DNA from: a virus
Virus record (IMG/VR): IMGVR_UViG_3300024520_000511
Span: 1 to 23,196 of that record
Direction: 5' to 3' (one strand)
DNA length: 23,196 nucleotides
The notes below the pieces were generated by a model, which was not told where the DNA came from, did not search any database, and was given only the letters and a program-made list of their open reading frames with translations. Position numbers and translations under genes: made by a program. Positions 1 to 8,146 of this stretch are shown here, piece by piece; within the stretch, counting starts at the first letter, position 1; the number at the start of each line of letters is the position of its first letter.

Positions 1-579
1 GCGGGACTGGCGGATCTATCAGGTGGAGGCAATCACGGGTCGCAAAGCGTACTGGCAATGCGCCCGGTCCTGCGTCAGTCCGGCGCGCTGTACTATCTAG
101 AATTCGATGGTGCGGGGGATTGGATGTCAGTTACGACCGGAGGTCTTCTTGGTGAAACGTGGTCGCATGTGGGCGGGTGGAACTCTGCCGCAGGGTTGCG
201 CTTTTTTGCCACAAGCCAGTCATTTCAGGGGGCGCCACGGCAAGGGGTGACAAGCACGGAATGGTACAGCAGTTCCGGCTCGTTCGTTTCGATTGCGACA
301 GTCACCGCCGGGGTGGACCACATTTTGACGATTGAACAGGCGTCAACCGTTTCCTTGAGTGGTCGAGCCAATGGCGTGACGGGTTCAACCATTATCCCCG
401 CAGACGACAGCGCGGCGGGGAGCCAGGGGCTTGCAATAGGGTCGCAAAACACATCCGTTGGAACTAGCGGCCTATCTGGAAAATTCTGGGGCGGGGTTTG
501 GATTGACCGGGCATTGACCGCAGACGAACGCGCCGCAACTGAGGCATACTTTGCGGATCTGGCGGGTGTGACGCTATGA
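1..579 (+). CDS. Lectin/LamG-like phage protein, 5' partial
   Basis: The frame is open to the left edge, so the true start lies outside the window and the ATG at 58 is probably internal. The visible product is about 192 residues. It begins with a D-L-S-G-G-G-N-H stretch followed by R-P-V-L-R, a pattern typical of phage proteins with a concanavalin A/LamG-like beta-sandwich, and ends with an alpha-helical 'DRALTADERAATEAYFADLAG' type tail, also common in that fold. Such domains usually sit on tail fibres or spikes and bind host surface sugars; that role is inferred. Its stop overlaps the next start by four bases (ATGA), so the two are probably translated together. Lying directly before the terminase, it is probably the last fibre-type gene of a circularly permuted or circularised map. 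Confidence 0.7.
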   Translation, partial: AGLADLSGGGNHGSQSVLAMRPVLRQSGALYYLEFDGAGDWMSVTTGGLLGETWSHVGGWNSAAGLRFFATSQSFQGAPRQGVTSTEWYSSSGSFVSIATVTAGVDHILTIEQASTVSLSGRANGVTGSTIIPADDSAAGSQGLAIGSQNTSVGTSGLSGKFWGGVWIDRALTADERAATEAYFADLAGVTL

Positions 580-980
580 GCAGCTATGTAATGCGCGTGA
601 CCATCGCCTGCCCCATTGCGATGGTTGATGATGCTAACGACTTGGCGATGGTTCTCGGGGAAGGACCGGCTGATGGATCGACGTTTGGAACCTTCATGTG
701 CGAAGATGGCGACGGTGCGCAATACGCAGTCACATCAACTGTCGCGCGGGCCATATTTCCGGTCGCAGCTACATCCACTCTGTCCCGTCCTGCGTGGGAC
801 TCGGCACCCTACACGGTCAATATGGCCGGTGCAGAGCGCGCTCAAGCCGCGCTGGTGGTCTATGACCCATCTGACCCTGTTATCCCAGCACCTAGTCGGA
901 TTTTGGCGGTAATCGGAAATGATGCGGGCGCAGCTTTGGCTGTCATGGGGTTGACTGCGCTGGTGACAGAAGGTGATTGA
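576..980 (+). CDS. Hypothetical phage protein
   Basis: A 134-residue protein that I do not recognise. It starts in an ATGA overlap with the lectin-like gene, which makes translational coupling likely. It is rich in alanine and valine with a moderately hydrophobic C-terminal third; there is no clear signal peptide, transmembrane helix, Cys cluster or nuclease motif. Its place after a fibre-type gene suggests a small accessory of that fibre, but position is the only support. It is not an obvious small terminase: I see no N-terminal helix-turn-helix and no coiled coil, although it occupies the place where TerS often lies. Confidence 0.7.
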   Translation: MSSYVMRVTIACPIAMVDDANDLAMVLGEGPADGSTFGTFMCEDGDGAQYAVTSTVARAIFPVAATSTLSRPAWDSAPYTVNMAGAERAQAALVVYDPSDPVIPAPSRILAVIGNDAGAALAVMGLTALVTEGD

Positions 981-1051
981 ACGTCCGCGCCGTCTATCGC
1001 TGAAGGTAAGCTTGTAGCTACTAATTTTGTAATAATGGAGACGCATCAATA

Positions 1052-2290
1052 ATGGCCGTTACCGCCACAATTCCTTTAGCGCCAAAGGCTCTTCCTATTT
1101 TTCAGGGAGAGGCGCGGAACCGCGTACTGCACGGGGGCAGGGGTTCATCAAAAACTAGAGCGTTTGCTCTAATGACAGCCATTGATGGTTATCGCTTAGG
1201 TCGCTCTGGCGTTGGCGGCCTAATGGTTTGCGGGCGGGAGCATCTTAACTCGCTAGAGGAATCATCTTTGCAGGAAGTTAAAGAGGCCATTCGTTCAGTG
1301 CCGTGGCTGGAAGCCTACTACGAAATAGGCGAAAAATTTATCCGATCTAAGGACCGCAGAATCAACTACGCGTTTGTAGGTCTGCGGCACAATATTGATA
1401 CGCTAAAATCTAAGGCTCGAATCTTACGCGCCTGGATTGATGAAGGAGAGCGGGTCAGCGACGAGGCCTGGAGAACGCTCATTCCTACTGTTCGCGCGCA
1501 GGGCGATTGGTGGCAGAGTGAGATTTGGGTCAGCTACAACCCCGAATCTCCCGACAGCGCTACTCACCGAAGGTTTCGAGAAAACCCCGCCGCGCACACA
1601 AAAATCACGGAACTTAACTGGTCAGATAATCCCTGGTTTCCAGAGGTACTGAACCGAGAGCGGCTAGAAGATCAAAAGAATCGCCCCGACATTTACGGCC
1701 ACGTCTGGGAAGGCGAATTCCTTATCATGACCGCGGCGCAGGTCTTTCGCAATAAGTTCGTGGCAGAAGAATTTTCGCCCAAAAAGGACTGGCACGGTCC
1801 CTATTATGGGGGAGATTTTGGATTTGCGGAAGATCCTACTGCGGGCGTTAAGATGTGGATCAGCGAAAATACTCTCTATATCGAATATGAGCTGTATAAA
1901 AAGAAGCTGGAGATTGACGAAACGGTTGCAGCGGCTGCGCAAGCCTTGCCCGGCATCACCCTCCACACCTCGCGTTGGGACTCGGCTAGGCCGGAGACTA
2001 TCTCATATCTCAAAAATCACGGTATGCCCGCAGCATCGGGGGCTAAAAAAGGCCCGGGTTCCATCGAAGATGGTATCACCTACATGAAGAGTTTTGACCG
2101 CATCGTAATCCATCCGCGCTGCGTCAGCACTCTTGCGGAGTTCTCGAAATACTCCTACAAGGTGGATAGACTCAGCGGCGATATTATGCCCAAAGCCGCT
2201 GACAAATACAACCACATAATCGACGCCTGTCGCTATGGATTGGAGCCTATGATTCGCTTCAAGTCCCAACCCAGATTGAGGATGCTATGA
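1052..2290 (+). CDS. terL: Terminase large subunit (PBSX/Terminase_3 type)
   Basis: DNA packaging motor and nuclease, 412 residues. The N-terminal ATPase has Walker A GGRGSSKT (residues 28-35) and Walker B ending WIDEGE (128-133) with the catalytic Glu adjacent to Asp130. The C-terminal RNase H-like nuclease shows its three acidic positions: Asp255 in GGDFGFAEDP, Asp310 in RWDSARPE and Asp391 in NHIIDACRYGLE. The family cleaves concatemeric phage DNA and drives it through the portal. Length and motif order fit the PBSX-type terminases. A GGAG at 1037-1040 lies 11 bases before the ATG. The gene overlaps the portal start by four bases (ATGA). No small terminase subunit was recognised in the window. 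Confidence 0.96.
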   Translation: MAVTATIPLAPKALPIFQGEARNRVLHGGRGSSKTRAFALMTAIDGYRLGRSGVGGLMVCGREHLNSLEESSLQEVKEAIRSVPWLEAYYEIGEKFIRSKDRRINYAFVGLRHNIDTLKSKARILRAWIDEGERVSDEAWRTLIPTVRAQGDWWQSEIWVSYNPESPDSATHRRFRENPAAHTKITELNWSDNPWFPEVLNRERLEDQKNRPDIYGHVWEGEFLIMTAAQVFRNKFVAEEFSPKKDWHGPYYGGDFGFAEDPTAGVKMWISENTLYIEYELYKKKLEIDETVAAAAQALPGITLHTSRWDSARPETISYLKNHGMPAASGAKKGPGSIEDGITYMKSFDRIVIHPRCVSTLAEFSKYSYKVDRLSGDIMPKAADKYNHIIDACRYGLEPMIRFKSQPRLRML

Positions 2291-3585
2291 AACTGTTTTC
2301 CCGCCTGTTTAGTACCGCGATTGCGCCGGAAACTAAAACTTCGCGCGCATATGCAGCCGCGTACTACGAAGTACCAGATGCTGTTTGGTCGCCGCGTACT
2401 TATGAGTCTTTTTCGAAAGAAGGCTATAAGATAAACGTTGTGGCCTACCAGGCTATTCGAAAAATTGCCGACTCTATCGGGGCTATGAACTGGAAAGCGT
2501 TTGACGCCAGCGGGCTGCATGTCAAAACGCATCCGTTTCTGGCTCTGATTGAAAAGCCCAATCCCTGGCAGAGTGGCGCAGAGTGGTGGCGTGCTAAGAT
2601 CAGCTATTTGCTGCTTGAAGGGCAGGGGTTTGATGAATGTGTGCGTGGCTCGGGGCAAACGCCTGTCGAGTTGTGGACGCTGCGCCCGGACCGCATGACT
2701 GTAAAACTGGCACCGACAGGCGTTCCACGCGGCTACGAGTATGGGGCCGGAAAAAATAAGCTGTTCTATCCTGCCGATCCGCAAACAGGTAAATCTGACA
2801 TTCGCCACGTCATGCTGTTTGATCCACTTAATGAGTGGTCTGGGCAAAGCCCGATCGAGGCAGCGGCCTACGGAATTGACCAGCATAATGAATGTATGAA
2901 ATGGCAGCAGGCACTGATCCAAAACTCGGCGCGCCCTTCTGGTGCTATGATGATGGACAAAGAAACTACTATGTCCGACGAGCAATTTCAGCGGTTGCGG
3001 GACGAGGTAGAGCAGAATTTTAGCGGCGCGGCAAATGCAGGGCGGCCTATGCTGCTTGAGGGCGGAATGAAGTGGCAGGCTATGAGTTTCTCTCCTGCCG
3101 ACATGGACATTCTGGAGCAGAAGAACTCAGCGGCGCGTGATATTTCGCTAGGCTTTGGGGTGCCGCCCCTGCTACTCAACATCCCAGGAGACAACACTTA
3201 CTCGAACTACCGAGAAGCGCGTCTAGGCTTTTTCGAGGATACAGTAATTCCTCTCGCAAACATGCTGGCGCAGGAACTCAACTACTGGCTGAGTGAAGAT
3301 TTTGGTGGTACAACAATTAAGCCTGATTACGACTCGATTGAGGCAATCGCAGAAAAGCGGATGCAGTTGTGGGAAATGGTGGATGCGTCAGATGAAATTA
3401 CCGTCAACGAGGCGCGGGAACTGAAAGGGTATCCGGCGCTCCCCCCTCCCTTGGGCAACATGCTGATGGCAGATTTACGCAGCAGCCGCCGGGGTCACAT
3501 GAGTCCGAAAGACGAGAACGGCGTAGAGCAGGGCGTTGATCCTTCGGACAAGGTTCTAGGGGAACTGGCGTATGGAAAAGAGTGA
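2287..3585 (+). CDS. Portal protein (HK97 family)
   Basis: 432 residues. The protein forms the dodecameric ring at one capsid vertex through which DNA passes and to which the tail joins. The sequence has the family's features: an early NVVAYQAIRKIADSIG helix, the LIEKPNPWQSGAEWW segment, the LRPDRMTV strand, the ARDISLGFGVPPLLL stretch followed by NIPGDNTYSNYREAR near residues 285-315, and the late TVNEARELKGYPALP motif. It starts in an ATGA overlap with TerL and ends 14 bases into the minor head protein gene. This order (TerL, portal, minor head protein, protease, capsid) is standard for HK97-like heads. Confidence 0.95.
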   Translation: MKLFSRLFSTAIAPETKTSRAYAAAYYEVPDAVWSPRTYESFSKEGYKINVVAYQAIRKIADSIGAMNWKAFDASGLHVKTHPFLALIEKPNPWQSGAEWWRAKISYLLLEGQGFDECVRGSGQTPVELWTLRPDRMTVKLAPTGVPRGYEYGAGKNKLFYPADPQTGKSDIRHVMLFDPLNEWSGQSPIEAAAYGIDQHNECMKWQQALIQNSARPSGAMMMDKETTMSDEQFQRLRDEVEQNFSGAANAGRPMLLEGGMKWQAMSFSPADMDILEQKNSAARDISLGFGVPPLLLNIPGDNTYSNYREARLGFFEDTVIPLANMLAQELNYWLSEDFGGTTIKPDYDSIEAIAEKRMQLWEMVDASDEITVNEARELKGYPALPPPLGNMLMADLRSSRRGHMSPKDENGVEQGVDPSDKVLGELAYGKE

Positions 3586-4321
3586 CAAGCTGCTGGCGCT
3601 CTTGGAGGCAGAAGATCAAATCATCGCCGCTACAGAAGAGCGGCTTGTCGTATTGCTGGAGCAGGTAAGTACGCAAATCCTGCACGGCTACGAAGAGCGG
3701 CTGCAACTTGCCCTGCCCAATCGCGCGGGCACTGATTTATTCATGGATGCGCTGATGGCGGGATGGGAAGCCGGAATTGGCCTTGGCGTTGATTCCGCTG
3801 AAGTGCTGTCTCGCAAGTCGGAAACGGGAATGAAAGCCCGTTCCTTGTTTAAGTACGCCCGCACCTACGGGCTGAGCCGATCTAAGCTGATTGCAGAAAC
3901 TACCGTAAATCAGTTTAACAAAATCATCACCGACGGGCAGCGTCAGGGGCTGACGCCAACTCAAATAACCAAACAGCTACTTATTCGGGTGCCGAAGATT
4001 GCTAAAACGCGCGCGAAAATTATCGCCACAACTGAGATTCACGCTGCAACTCAATTTGGCATAATTGATTCGGCCCGCCAAAGCAGAAAGTCCTTGACTA
4101 AAGGGTGGCAAACGGGCGAAGATGACAAAGTTAGATCGTTCGTCGGGAACTCAGAATTTAGTCATGTAGCTATGCAGGGCACCACAGTATCCCTAGATTC
4201 CCCGTTTCAAGTCCCGAGAATAAACGGGACAACAGAGGCGGTAGACTTTCCGGGTGATCCAGCCGGTAGTGCTGGGAACATAATCAACTGCCGTTGCTGG
4301 CTAGATCTGAATGAGGCATGA
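3572..4321 (+). CDS. MuF-like minor head / head morphogenesis protein
   Basis: 249 residues. The C-terminal half carries the phage Mu gpF-like signature: a KTRAKIIATTEIHAA helix, then KGWQTGEDDKVRSFV, FSHVAMQG, a FPGDPAGSAG loop and the closing NCRCW. The first half is helical, with a glutamate-rich start. Proteins of this family are low-copy internal head components that associate with the portal; exact function differs between phages. The start lies 14 bases inside the portal gene, and the stop (4319-4321) falls just before the protease start. No toxin or peptidase domain is fused to it, unlike some MuF proteins. Confidence 0.9.
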   Translation: MEKSDKLLALLEAEDQIIAATEERLVVLLEQVSTQILHGYEERLQLALPNRAGTDLFMDALMAGWEAGIGLGVDSAEVLSRKSETGMKARSLFKYARTYGLSRSKLIAETTVNQFNKIITDGQRQGLTPTQITKQLLIRVPKIAKTRAKIIATTEIHAATQFGIIDSARQSRKSLTKGWQTGEDDKVRSFVGNSEFSHVAMQGTTVSLDSPFQVPRINGTTEAVDFPGDPAGSAGNIINCRCWLDLNEA

Positions 4322-4325
4322 AACT

Positions 4326-5012
4326 ATGATCGAACACAAAACAGTTGAGCTAGAGTTTAAGGAAACTAACTCTGGCGGAACGATTGTAGGCTACGCGTCG
4401 GTTTATGGCAACGTAGACCAGGGCGGCGATATTATGATGAAAAGCGCCTTTAAGGATTGCATCGCGCGGAATGCTACTTCCGGCGTCAAGCCCAAGATGC
4501 TGTGGCAGCATGATCCTTCGCAGCCCATCGGGGTTTGGGATGCTATGCAGGAATCGGAAAAGGGTTTGATGATCCAGGGCCGCATCCTGCCTACCGTGCA
4601 GAAAGGCAAAGAAGCCATTGAGTTGATTCGAGCGGGCGCCATTAGCGGCCTGAGCGTCGGCTACAAGGTAGTGGAAGACGAGTACGAACAGAACGAAAAA
4701 GGGATGGTTCGGAAAATCCACAAAGCAGATTTGTGGGAAACGTCGATTGTGACTTTCCCTATGAATGAGGAGGCTATGGTGACTGACGTGAAGCAGCTTC
4801 AAAGCCTCCGCGACGTTGAGTATGTACTGCGTAAGGCAGGCGTGCCCAGCGGATTCGCCAAACTCCTGGCCAAGCACGGCTACGAGGGTGCGGTGAAGTG
4901 CCTTAAGGATGGACCTCGGGATGAGGCCGCTGACAAGGTTAAGAGCGAGCAGCTTGCTGCTTTGATAGAAACCCTTGGTGATCTGAAAGGACTTCTCAAT
5001 GCCCAAGGATGA
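4326..5012 (+). CDS. Prohead maturation protease (HK97 family)
   Basis: The serine protease that trims the capsid protein and scaffold during head maturation. From Met at 4326 the product has 228 residues. The likely catalytic His is His62 in MLWQHDPSQPIG and the likely nucleophile is Ser110 in AISGLSVGY; the WETSIVTFPMN segment after them is also typical. I chose 4326 rather than the in-frame ATG at 4311 because GAGG at 4313-4316 sits nine bases before 4326, whereas nothing resembling a ribosome site precedes 4311. The C-terminal 90 residues are charged and helical. The gene overlaps the capsid gene by 14 bases. Confidence 0.93.
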   Translation: MIEHKTVELEFKETNSGGTIVGYASVYGNVDQGGDIMMKSAFKDCIARNATSGVKPKMLWQHDPSQPIGVWDAMQESEKGLMIQGRILPTVQKGKEAIELIRAGAISGLSVGYKVVEDEYEQNEKGMVRKIHKADLWETSIVTFPMNEEAMVTDVKQLQSLRDVEYVLRKAGVPSGFAKLLAKHGYEGAVKCLKDGPRDEAADKVKSEQLAALIETLGDLKGLLNAQG

Positions 5013-6309
5013 AATCGACCTTAGCGCCGTCACGCAGGCGGTACTCGAGGTCAAGACTGGCTTCGAAGAGCTGAAGCGGAAATCCGCTGAGGCCGATCAG
5101 GAAATGCTCCGAAAGGGCGACGTTGACGTATTGCTGACCGAACAACTCAGCAAAATCAACAAATCGCTTGACGAAAAGCAGGCCCTGATTGACAAACTCT
5201 ACGCGCAAAACCGCCCCAAATCCATCCAGATCGACGGCAAAGACGCCACGGTTGATGAGCTGGAATTCAAGGCGGCGCAGTTTGCTGCGGTTGCGGCCAA
5301 ACGCCGTGGCGTCCCTGCGTTCGAGCACAGCGCGCAAGATCAGAGCGAATACAAACGCGCCTATGAATCGTTCCTCCGCAAGAAGGAGCATATGCTGGCC
5401 CCAGAAGAAACGAAGGCGCTCTCCGTCGGCACTGACCCTGATGGTGGCTATCTCGTAGACGCGGATACCAGCGGGCGCATCGTCAGCAAGGTGTTCGAAA
5501 CTTCCGAGGTGCGCCAGTACGCGGCCACGCAGGTTATCTCTACCGATTCGCTCGAAGGGATGTATGACCTGGAAGAGGCGACTTTCGGCTGGGTGGGTGA
5601 AACCGAGTCTCGCCCAGAAACCGATACGCCGCAGCTTGGTGCCTGGAGCATCCCGGTTCACGAGATGTACGCTGAGCCGCGTGCAACTCAGAAGATCCTG
5701 GATGATTCGGCCATCGACATTCAGGGCTGGCTTGCGCGAAAAGTGGCGGAGAAGTTCACACGCGCGGAAAATACTGCGTTTGTCAACGGTGATGGTGTGC
5801 GCAAGCCTCGAGGCTTCAGCACCTACACAGCAGGCACAACAATTCCGGGCCAGGTTGAAGAATTCCTGACCGGGGTTGACGGAAACTTTGCGGCCACGCC
5901 ATCTGGTGCGGATATTCTCATCGAAATGATCCACGGCCTGAAAGCTCCGTATCGCCGGAACGCGGTTTTCGCCATGAATCGCACAACCCTGGGCGGCGTT
6001 CGTTTGCTCAAAGACAATGATGGCCGGATGATGTGGCAGCCGTCTCTTGCTGCCGGGATGCCTTCCAGCTTGTTGGGCTACCCAGTTGCCAGCTTCGAGG
6101 ATCTGCCCTCGTATACGACAACTGACGCCAACGCAATCTGGCTGGCCGATTGGTCTGAATTCTATCAGATCGTTGATCGGATGGGTATGCGGGTTATTCG
6201 TGATGAATACACCGCCAAGCCCTACGTCAAATACTACACGACCCGTCGGGTCGGTGGTGCTGTCCTCAACTTCGAAGCGGGCAAAGTCCTTCGCTTCGGC
6301 GCAAGCTAA
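4999..6309 (+). CDS. Major capsid protein (HK97 gp5 family)
   Basis: 436 residues. Residues 1 to about 135 are charged and helical, as expected for the delta (scaffolding) domain removed by the protease. The mature shell protein probably begins near residue 140, at ALSVGTDPDGGYLV, the usual start of the folded region in this family. Later segments, including FGWVGETESRP, the RATQKILDDSAIDIQ stretch, an AFVNGDG turn and the final GGAVLNFEAGKVLRF, fit the HK97 fold. AAAGGA at 4986-4991 is a good ribosome site seven bases before the ATG, located inside the protease gene. The cleavage site is inferred from family pattern only. Confidence 0.95.
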   Translation: MPKDEIDLSAVTQAVLEVKTGFEELKRKSAEADQEMLRKGDVDVLLTEQLSKINKSLDEKQALIDKLYAQNRPKSIQIDGKDATVDELEFKAAQFAAVAAKRRGVPAFEHSAQDQSEYKRAYESFLRKKEHMLAPEETKALSVGTDPDGGYLVDADTSGRIVSKVFETSEVRQYAATQVISTDSLEGMYDLEEATFGWVGETESRPETDTPQLGAWSIPVHEMYAEPRATQKILDDSAIDIQGWLARKVAEKFTRAENTAFVNGDGVRKPRGFSTYTAGTTIPGQVEEFLTGVDGNFAATPSGADILIEMIHGLKAPYRRNAVFAMNRTTLGGVRLLKDNDGRMMWQPSLAAGMPSSLLGYPVASFEDLPSYTTTDANAIWLADWSEFYQIVDRMGMRVIRDEYTAKPYVKYYTTRRVGGAVLNFEAGKVLRFGAS

Positions 6310-6321
6310 TAGGAGGTATGA

Positions 6322-6771
6322 ATGCCCCAACGTGATGGACTGAGCCGCAAACAGGCGGTTCACCTCGGAAACCTGTCGCTTAGCGGCACCACTCCTGCGT
6401 CCTCGGATTGGCTGGATACGCGCGGCGTCAACAGCGCCCTGCTTATTCCGATTTCCAATACCGTGACCGATGCAGGGGCCGCTGCTGGCTACGTGTTTGA
6501 GGTAGAAGAAAGCGACACTACTGCCGATGCGGACGCCACAGCGGTCGCCTCTACGCAGCTTGTCGGCCTGGAAACTGATCTGACGGTTACTGCGGACGGC
6601 GACGACAACTCGCTCGCAGGCGGTATTTCGTACATCGGCTCCAAGCGCTATGTGCGAATGACGGTCACAGGCTCTACTGGCACTGATGCGGACGTGACCG
6701 TGATCGGTGTTGTAGAGAAGCTGGACTACGAGCCGAAAACATTTGTCGGAACCGCGGTCGCAGCGACCTAA
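6322..6771 (+). CDS. Putative minor capsid or decoration protein
   Basis: 149 residues, unnamed family. It has a perfect AGGAGG at 6311-6316, one of the strongest ribosome sites in the window, so it is probably made in large amounts. The product is Thr/Asp/Ala-rich and looks all-beta: LLIPISNTVTDAG, YVFEVEESDTT, RYVRMTVTGSTGTDADVTV. Small beta-rich proteins placed directly after the capsid gene are often head decoration or stabilising proteins, and I infer that role here. A hairpin with a UUCG loop follows within 10 bases of its stop, separating capsid-level genes from the connectors. It could instead be another structural accessory. Confidence 0.75.
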   Translation: MPQRDGLSRKQAVHLGNLSLSGTTPASSDWLDTRGVNSALLIPISNTVTDAGAAAGYVFEVEESDTTADADATAVASTQLVGLETDLTVTADGDDNSLAGGISYIGSKRYVRMTVTGSTGTDADVTVIGVVEKLDYEPKTFVGTAVAAT

Positions 6772-6780
6772 CTTTCGAAG

Positions 6781-6802
6781 TGGGGCAGCTTCGGTTGCCC
6801 CA
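6781..6802 (+). terminator. UUCG-loop hairpin after the capsid genes
   Basis: A 9-base-pair stem (6781-6789 with 6794-6802, one G-T pair) closes a C(UUCG)G tetraloop, a very stable RNA form. It lies between the decoration-like gene and the spike-base-like gene. No run of T follows (the next bases are TCACTAAAGC), so it is not a standard intrinsic terminator. It could weaken transcription into the connector genes or protect the 3' end of the abundant capsid message. Confidence 0.5.
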
Positions 6803-6825
6803 TCACTAAAGCTAGGAGACGTTAC

Positions 6826-7098
6826 ATGAGCAATCAAAATCCTTTCGACAGCAGCGGCGGAAACCTTACTGGGTTTGCGCGAGACGTTGTGCCAATCACG
6901 CCTAACGATAGCACAGATCTGGCAAACGTGCTACTGGCCATTACCTGTAAAGGGGCGGCGGGGAATGTGGTGGTTATTACCGCGAAAGGCAATACGCGAA
7001 CCTATCCCATTACAGTAGGCGAGATTCTGCCTGTGGGCATTTCGCGCGTCCTATCCACAGGAACCACCGCCACTACTCTTTGGGGGTTTGAAGCCTGA
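6826..7098 (+). CDS. Small protein resembling the Rcc01079 head-spike base family
   Basis: 90 residues. The sequence follows the pattern I associate with the RCAP_Rcc01079 'spike base' family of the Rhodobacter gene transfer agent: an N-terminal NPFDSSGGNLTGFAR segment, then VVPITPNDSTDL, a central GNVVVITAKG strand pair, LPVGISRV, and STGTTAT near the C terminus. In that particle the protein attaches a fibre to the head that contacts the host capsule. Its place immediately after the capsid genes fits a head-bound protein. AGGAG at 6814-6818 is a good ribosome site. The family assignment is from memory of the pattern; no partner spike fibre gene was seen next to it. Confidence 0.7.
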   Translation: MSNQNPFDSSGGNLTGFARDVVPITPNDSTDLANVLLAITCKGAAGNVVVITAKGNTRTYPITVGEILPVGISRVLSTGTTATTLWGFEA

Positions 7099-7781
7099 TG
7101 GCCCTGCGCGGACGCAAGAACCTACAGCAGCACAAAGCGCATCGGATCGTCACCGAGCCTGCGGTTGAGCCAATTACATTGGCCGAGGTTCGGACGCTTT
7201 TGCGCGAGCCGCCAACTGATGATGATGCGTTTATCACGCTTTGCATCGCGCAAGCTCGTAGCATTTTTGAATCCGTTACGGGCATTGCCTGTATTGATCA
7301 AGTGTGGAAACTCACGCTAGATCAGTGGCCAAATGGACGCGAAGCCTGGTGGGACGGCGAACGTAGTATGCCTATCACTGAGCTGTATGGCGGATGCGGA
7401 TCGAAATTTGCGGTAACGCTGCCCCGGTTCCCTTTGCAGACTGTAGATAGCGTAAGCACCTACGACCTAACTGACACGGCAACGGCAACTACTGTGGCCG
7501 ATGTGTTTTACACTGACGCAGCTAGTTTTCCGGGGCGGCTGGTGTTGCGGTATGGGTATAGCTGGCCCACCGCGCTGCGCCGCGCAAATGGTATTGAGAT
7601 TCAGTACACGGCTGGATTTGGCTCTTCCGCAGATGATGTACCTGCAGATATTAAGCGGGCAATTCAACAAGTCGCTGGGTATTTGTACGAGCATCGAGGA
7701 GAAGGCTGTACGCCTTCAAATGCGCTACAAAAATCAGGAGCGCTTATGCTGGCTTCCGCGTATGTGAGCATTAAGCTATGA
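7098..7781 (+). CDS. Head-tail connector (phiE125 gp8 / HK97 gp6-like)
   Basis: 227 residues. The N-terminal EPAVEPITLAEVRTLLREP segment followed by DDAFITLCIAQARSIFESVTG is the usual opening of the phiE125 gp8-like connector family. The C-terminal YTAGFGSSADDVPADIKRAI and GYLYEHRG stretch is its usual closing helix pair. These proteins form the ring below the portal. The middle carries a W-rich insertion (LDQWPNGREAWWDG). The ATG shares its first base with the upstream stop (TGATG), and the gene ends in an ATGA overlap with the next one, so the whole connector set is translationally coupled. Confidence 0.9.
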   Translation: MALRGRKNLQQHKAHRIVTEPAVEPITLAEVRTLLREPPTDDDAFITLCIAQARSIFESVTGIACIDQVWKLTLDQWPNGREAWWDGERSMPITELYGGCGSKFAVTLPRFPLQTVDSVSTYDLTDTATATTVADVFYTDAASFPGRLVLRYGYSWPTALRRANGIEIQYTAGFGSSADDVPADIKRAIQQVAGYLYEHRGEGCTPSNALQKSGALMLASAYVSIKL

Positions 7782-8146
7782 GATGCTGCGATCTTAAAAT
7801 CAGTGAGTTTAAGGAGCGCGTAACAATAGAGCGCCTGTCGACCACTACGGACAATCAGGGTGGGCGCGTAGAAACATGGGCGGCACCGGATGCGCAGGCG
7901 GCGGGAATCAGCGCTCGCATTAAACCTATGTCGGGTAGCGAGGCGCATCTTGCTGAGCGTATTGCCCCGCGCGCCGTTTATGAATGCTATATCCGATATA
8001 GGGCGGATGCGTACGGCGCTCCGTACTACACACCTGCTGACCGGCTGACGTGGAGAGGCCGCACATTTGATATTCTGCATTGTGTAGACCACGAAACTGA
8101 AAGCCGCTTTATGTATCTGCTGCTGAATGAGGGAGCGCTTTCCTGA
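7778..8146 (+). CDS. Head closure protein (head-tail adaptor)
   Basis: 122 residues, matching the small head-tail adaptor / SPP1 gp16-like family: an opening with FKERVTIERLSTTTDNQGG, then W-A-A-P, a central RIKPMSGSEAHLAER, then RYRADAYGAPYYTPADRL, and the strand WRGRTFDILHCVDHE. Members plug the connector after packaging. It begins in an ATGA overlap with the connector gene and ends sharing one base with the next start. The short MRCCDLKI leader has two adjacent cysteines, slightly unusual for the family. Confidence 0.88.
   Translation: MRCCDLKISEFKERVTIERLSTTTDNQGGRVETWAAPDAQAAGISARIKPMSGSEAHLAERIAPRAVYECYIRYRADAYGAPYYTPADRLTWRGRTFDILHCVDHETESRFMYLLLNEGALS

Noticed and set aside
1012-1036. 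Possible promoter before TerL (TTGTAG and AATAAT)
   Set aside because: The boxes are about 13 bases apart, too close for a sigma-70 promoter, and the -10-like box touches the ribosome site, leaving no leader.
2233-2985. 250-codon minus-strand frame under the portal gene
   Set aside because: Antisense shadow of a certain portal gene with no ribosome site or family pattern.
4996-6837. Very long open frame of 613 codons on the minus strand under the capsid gene
   Set aside because: It is antisense to clear capsid and decoration genes, is rich in Arg and His as a shadow frame would be, and matches nothing recognisable.
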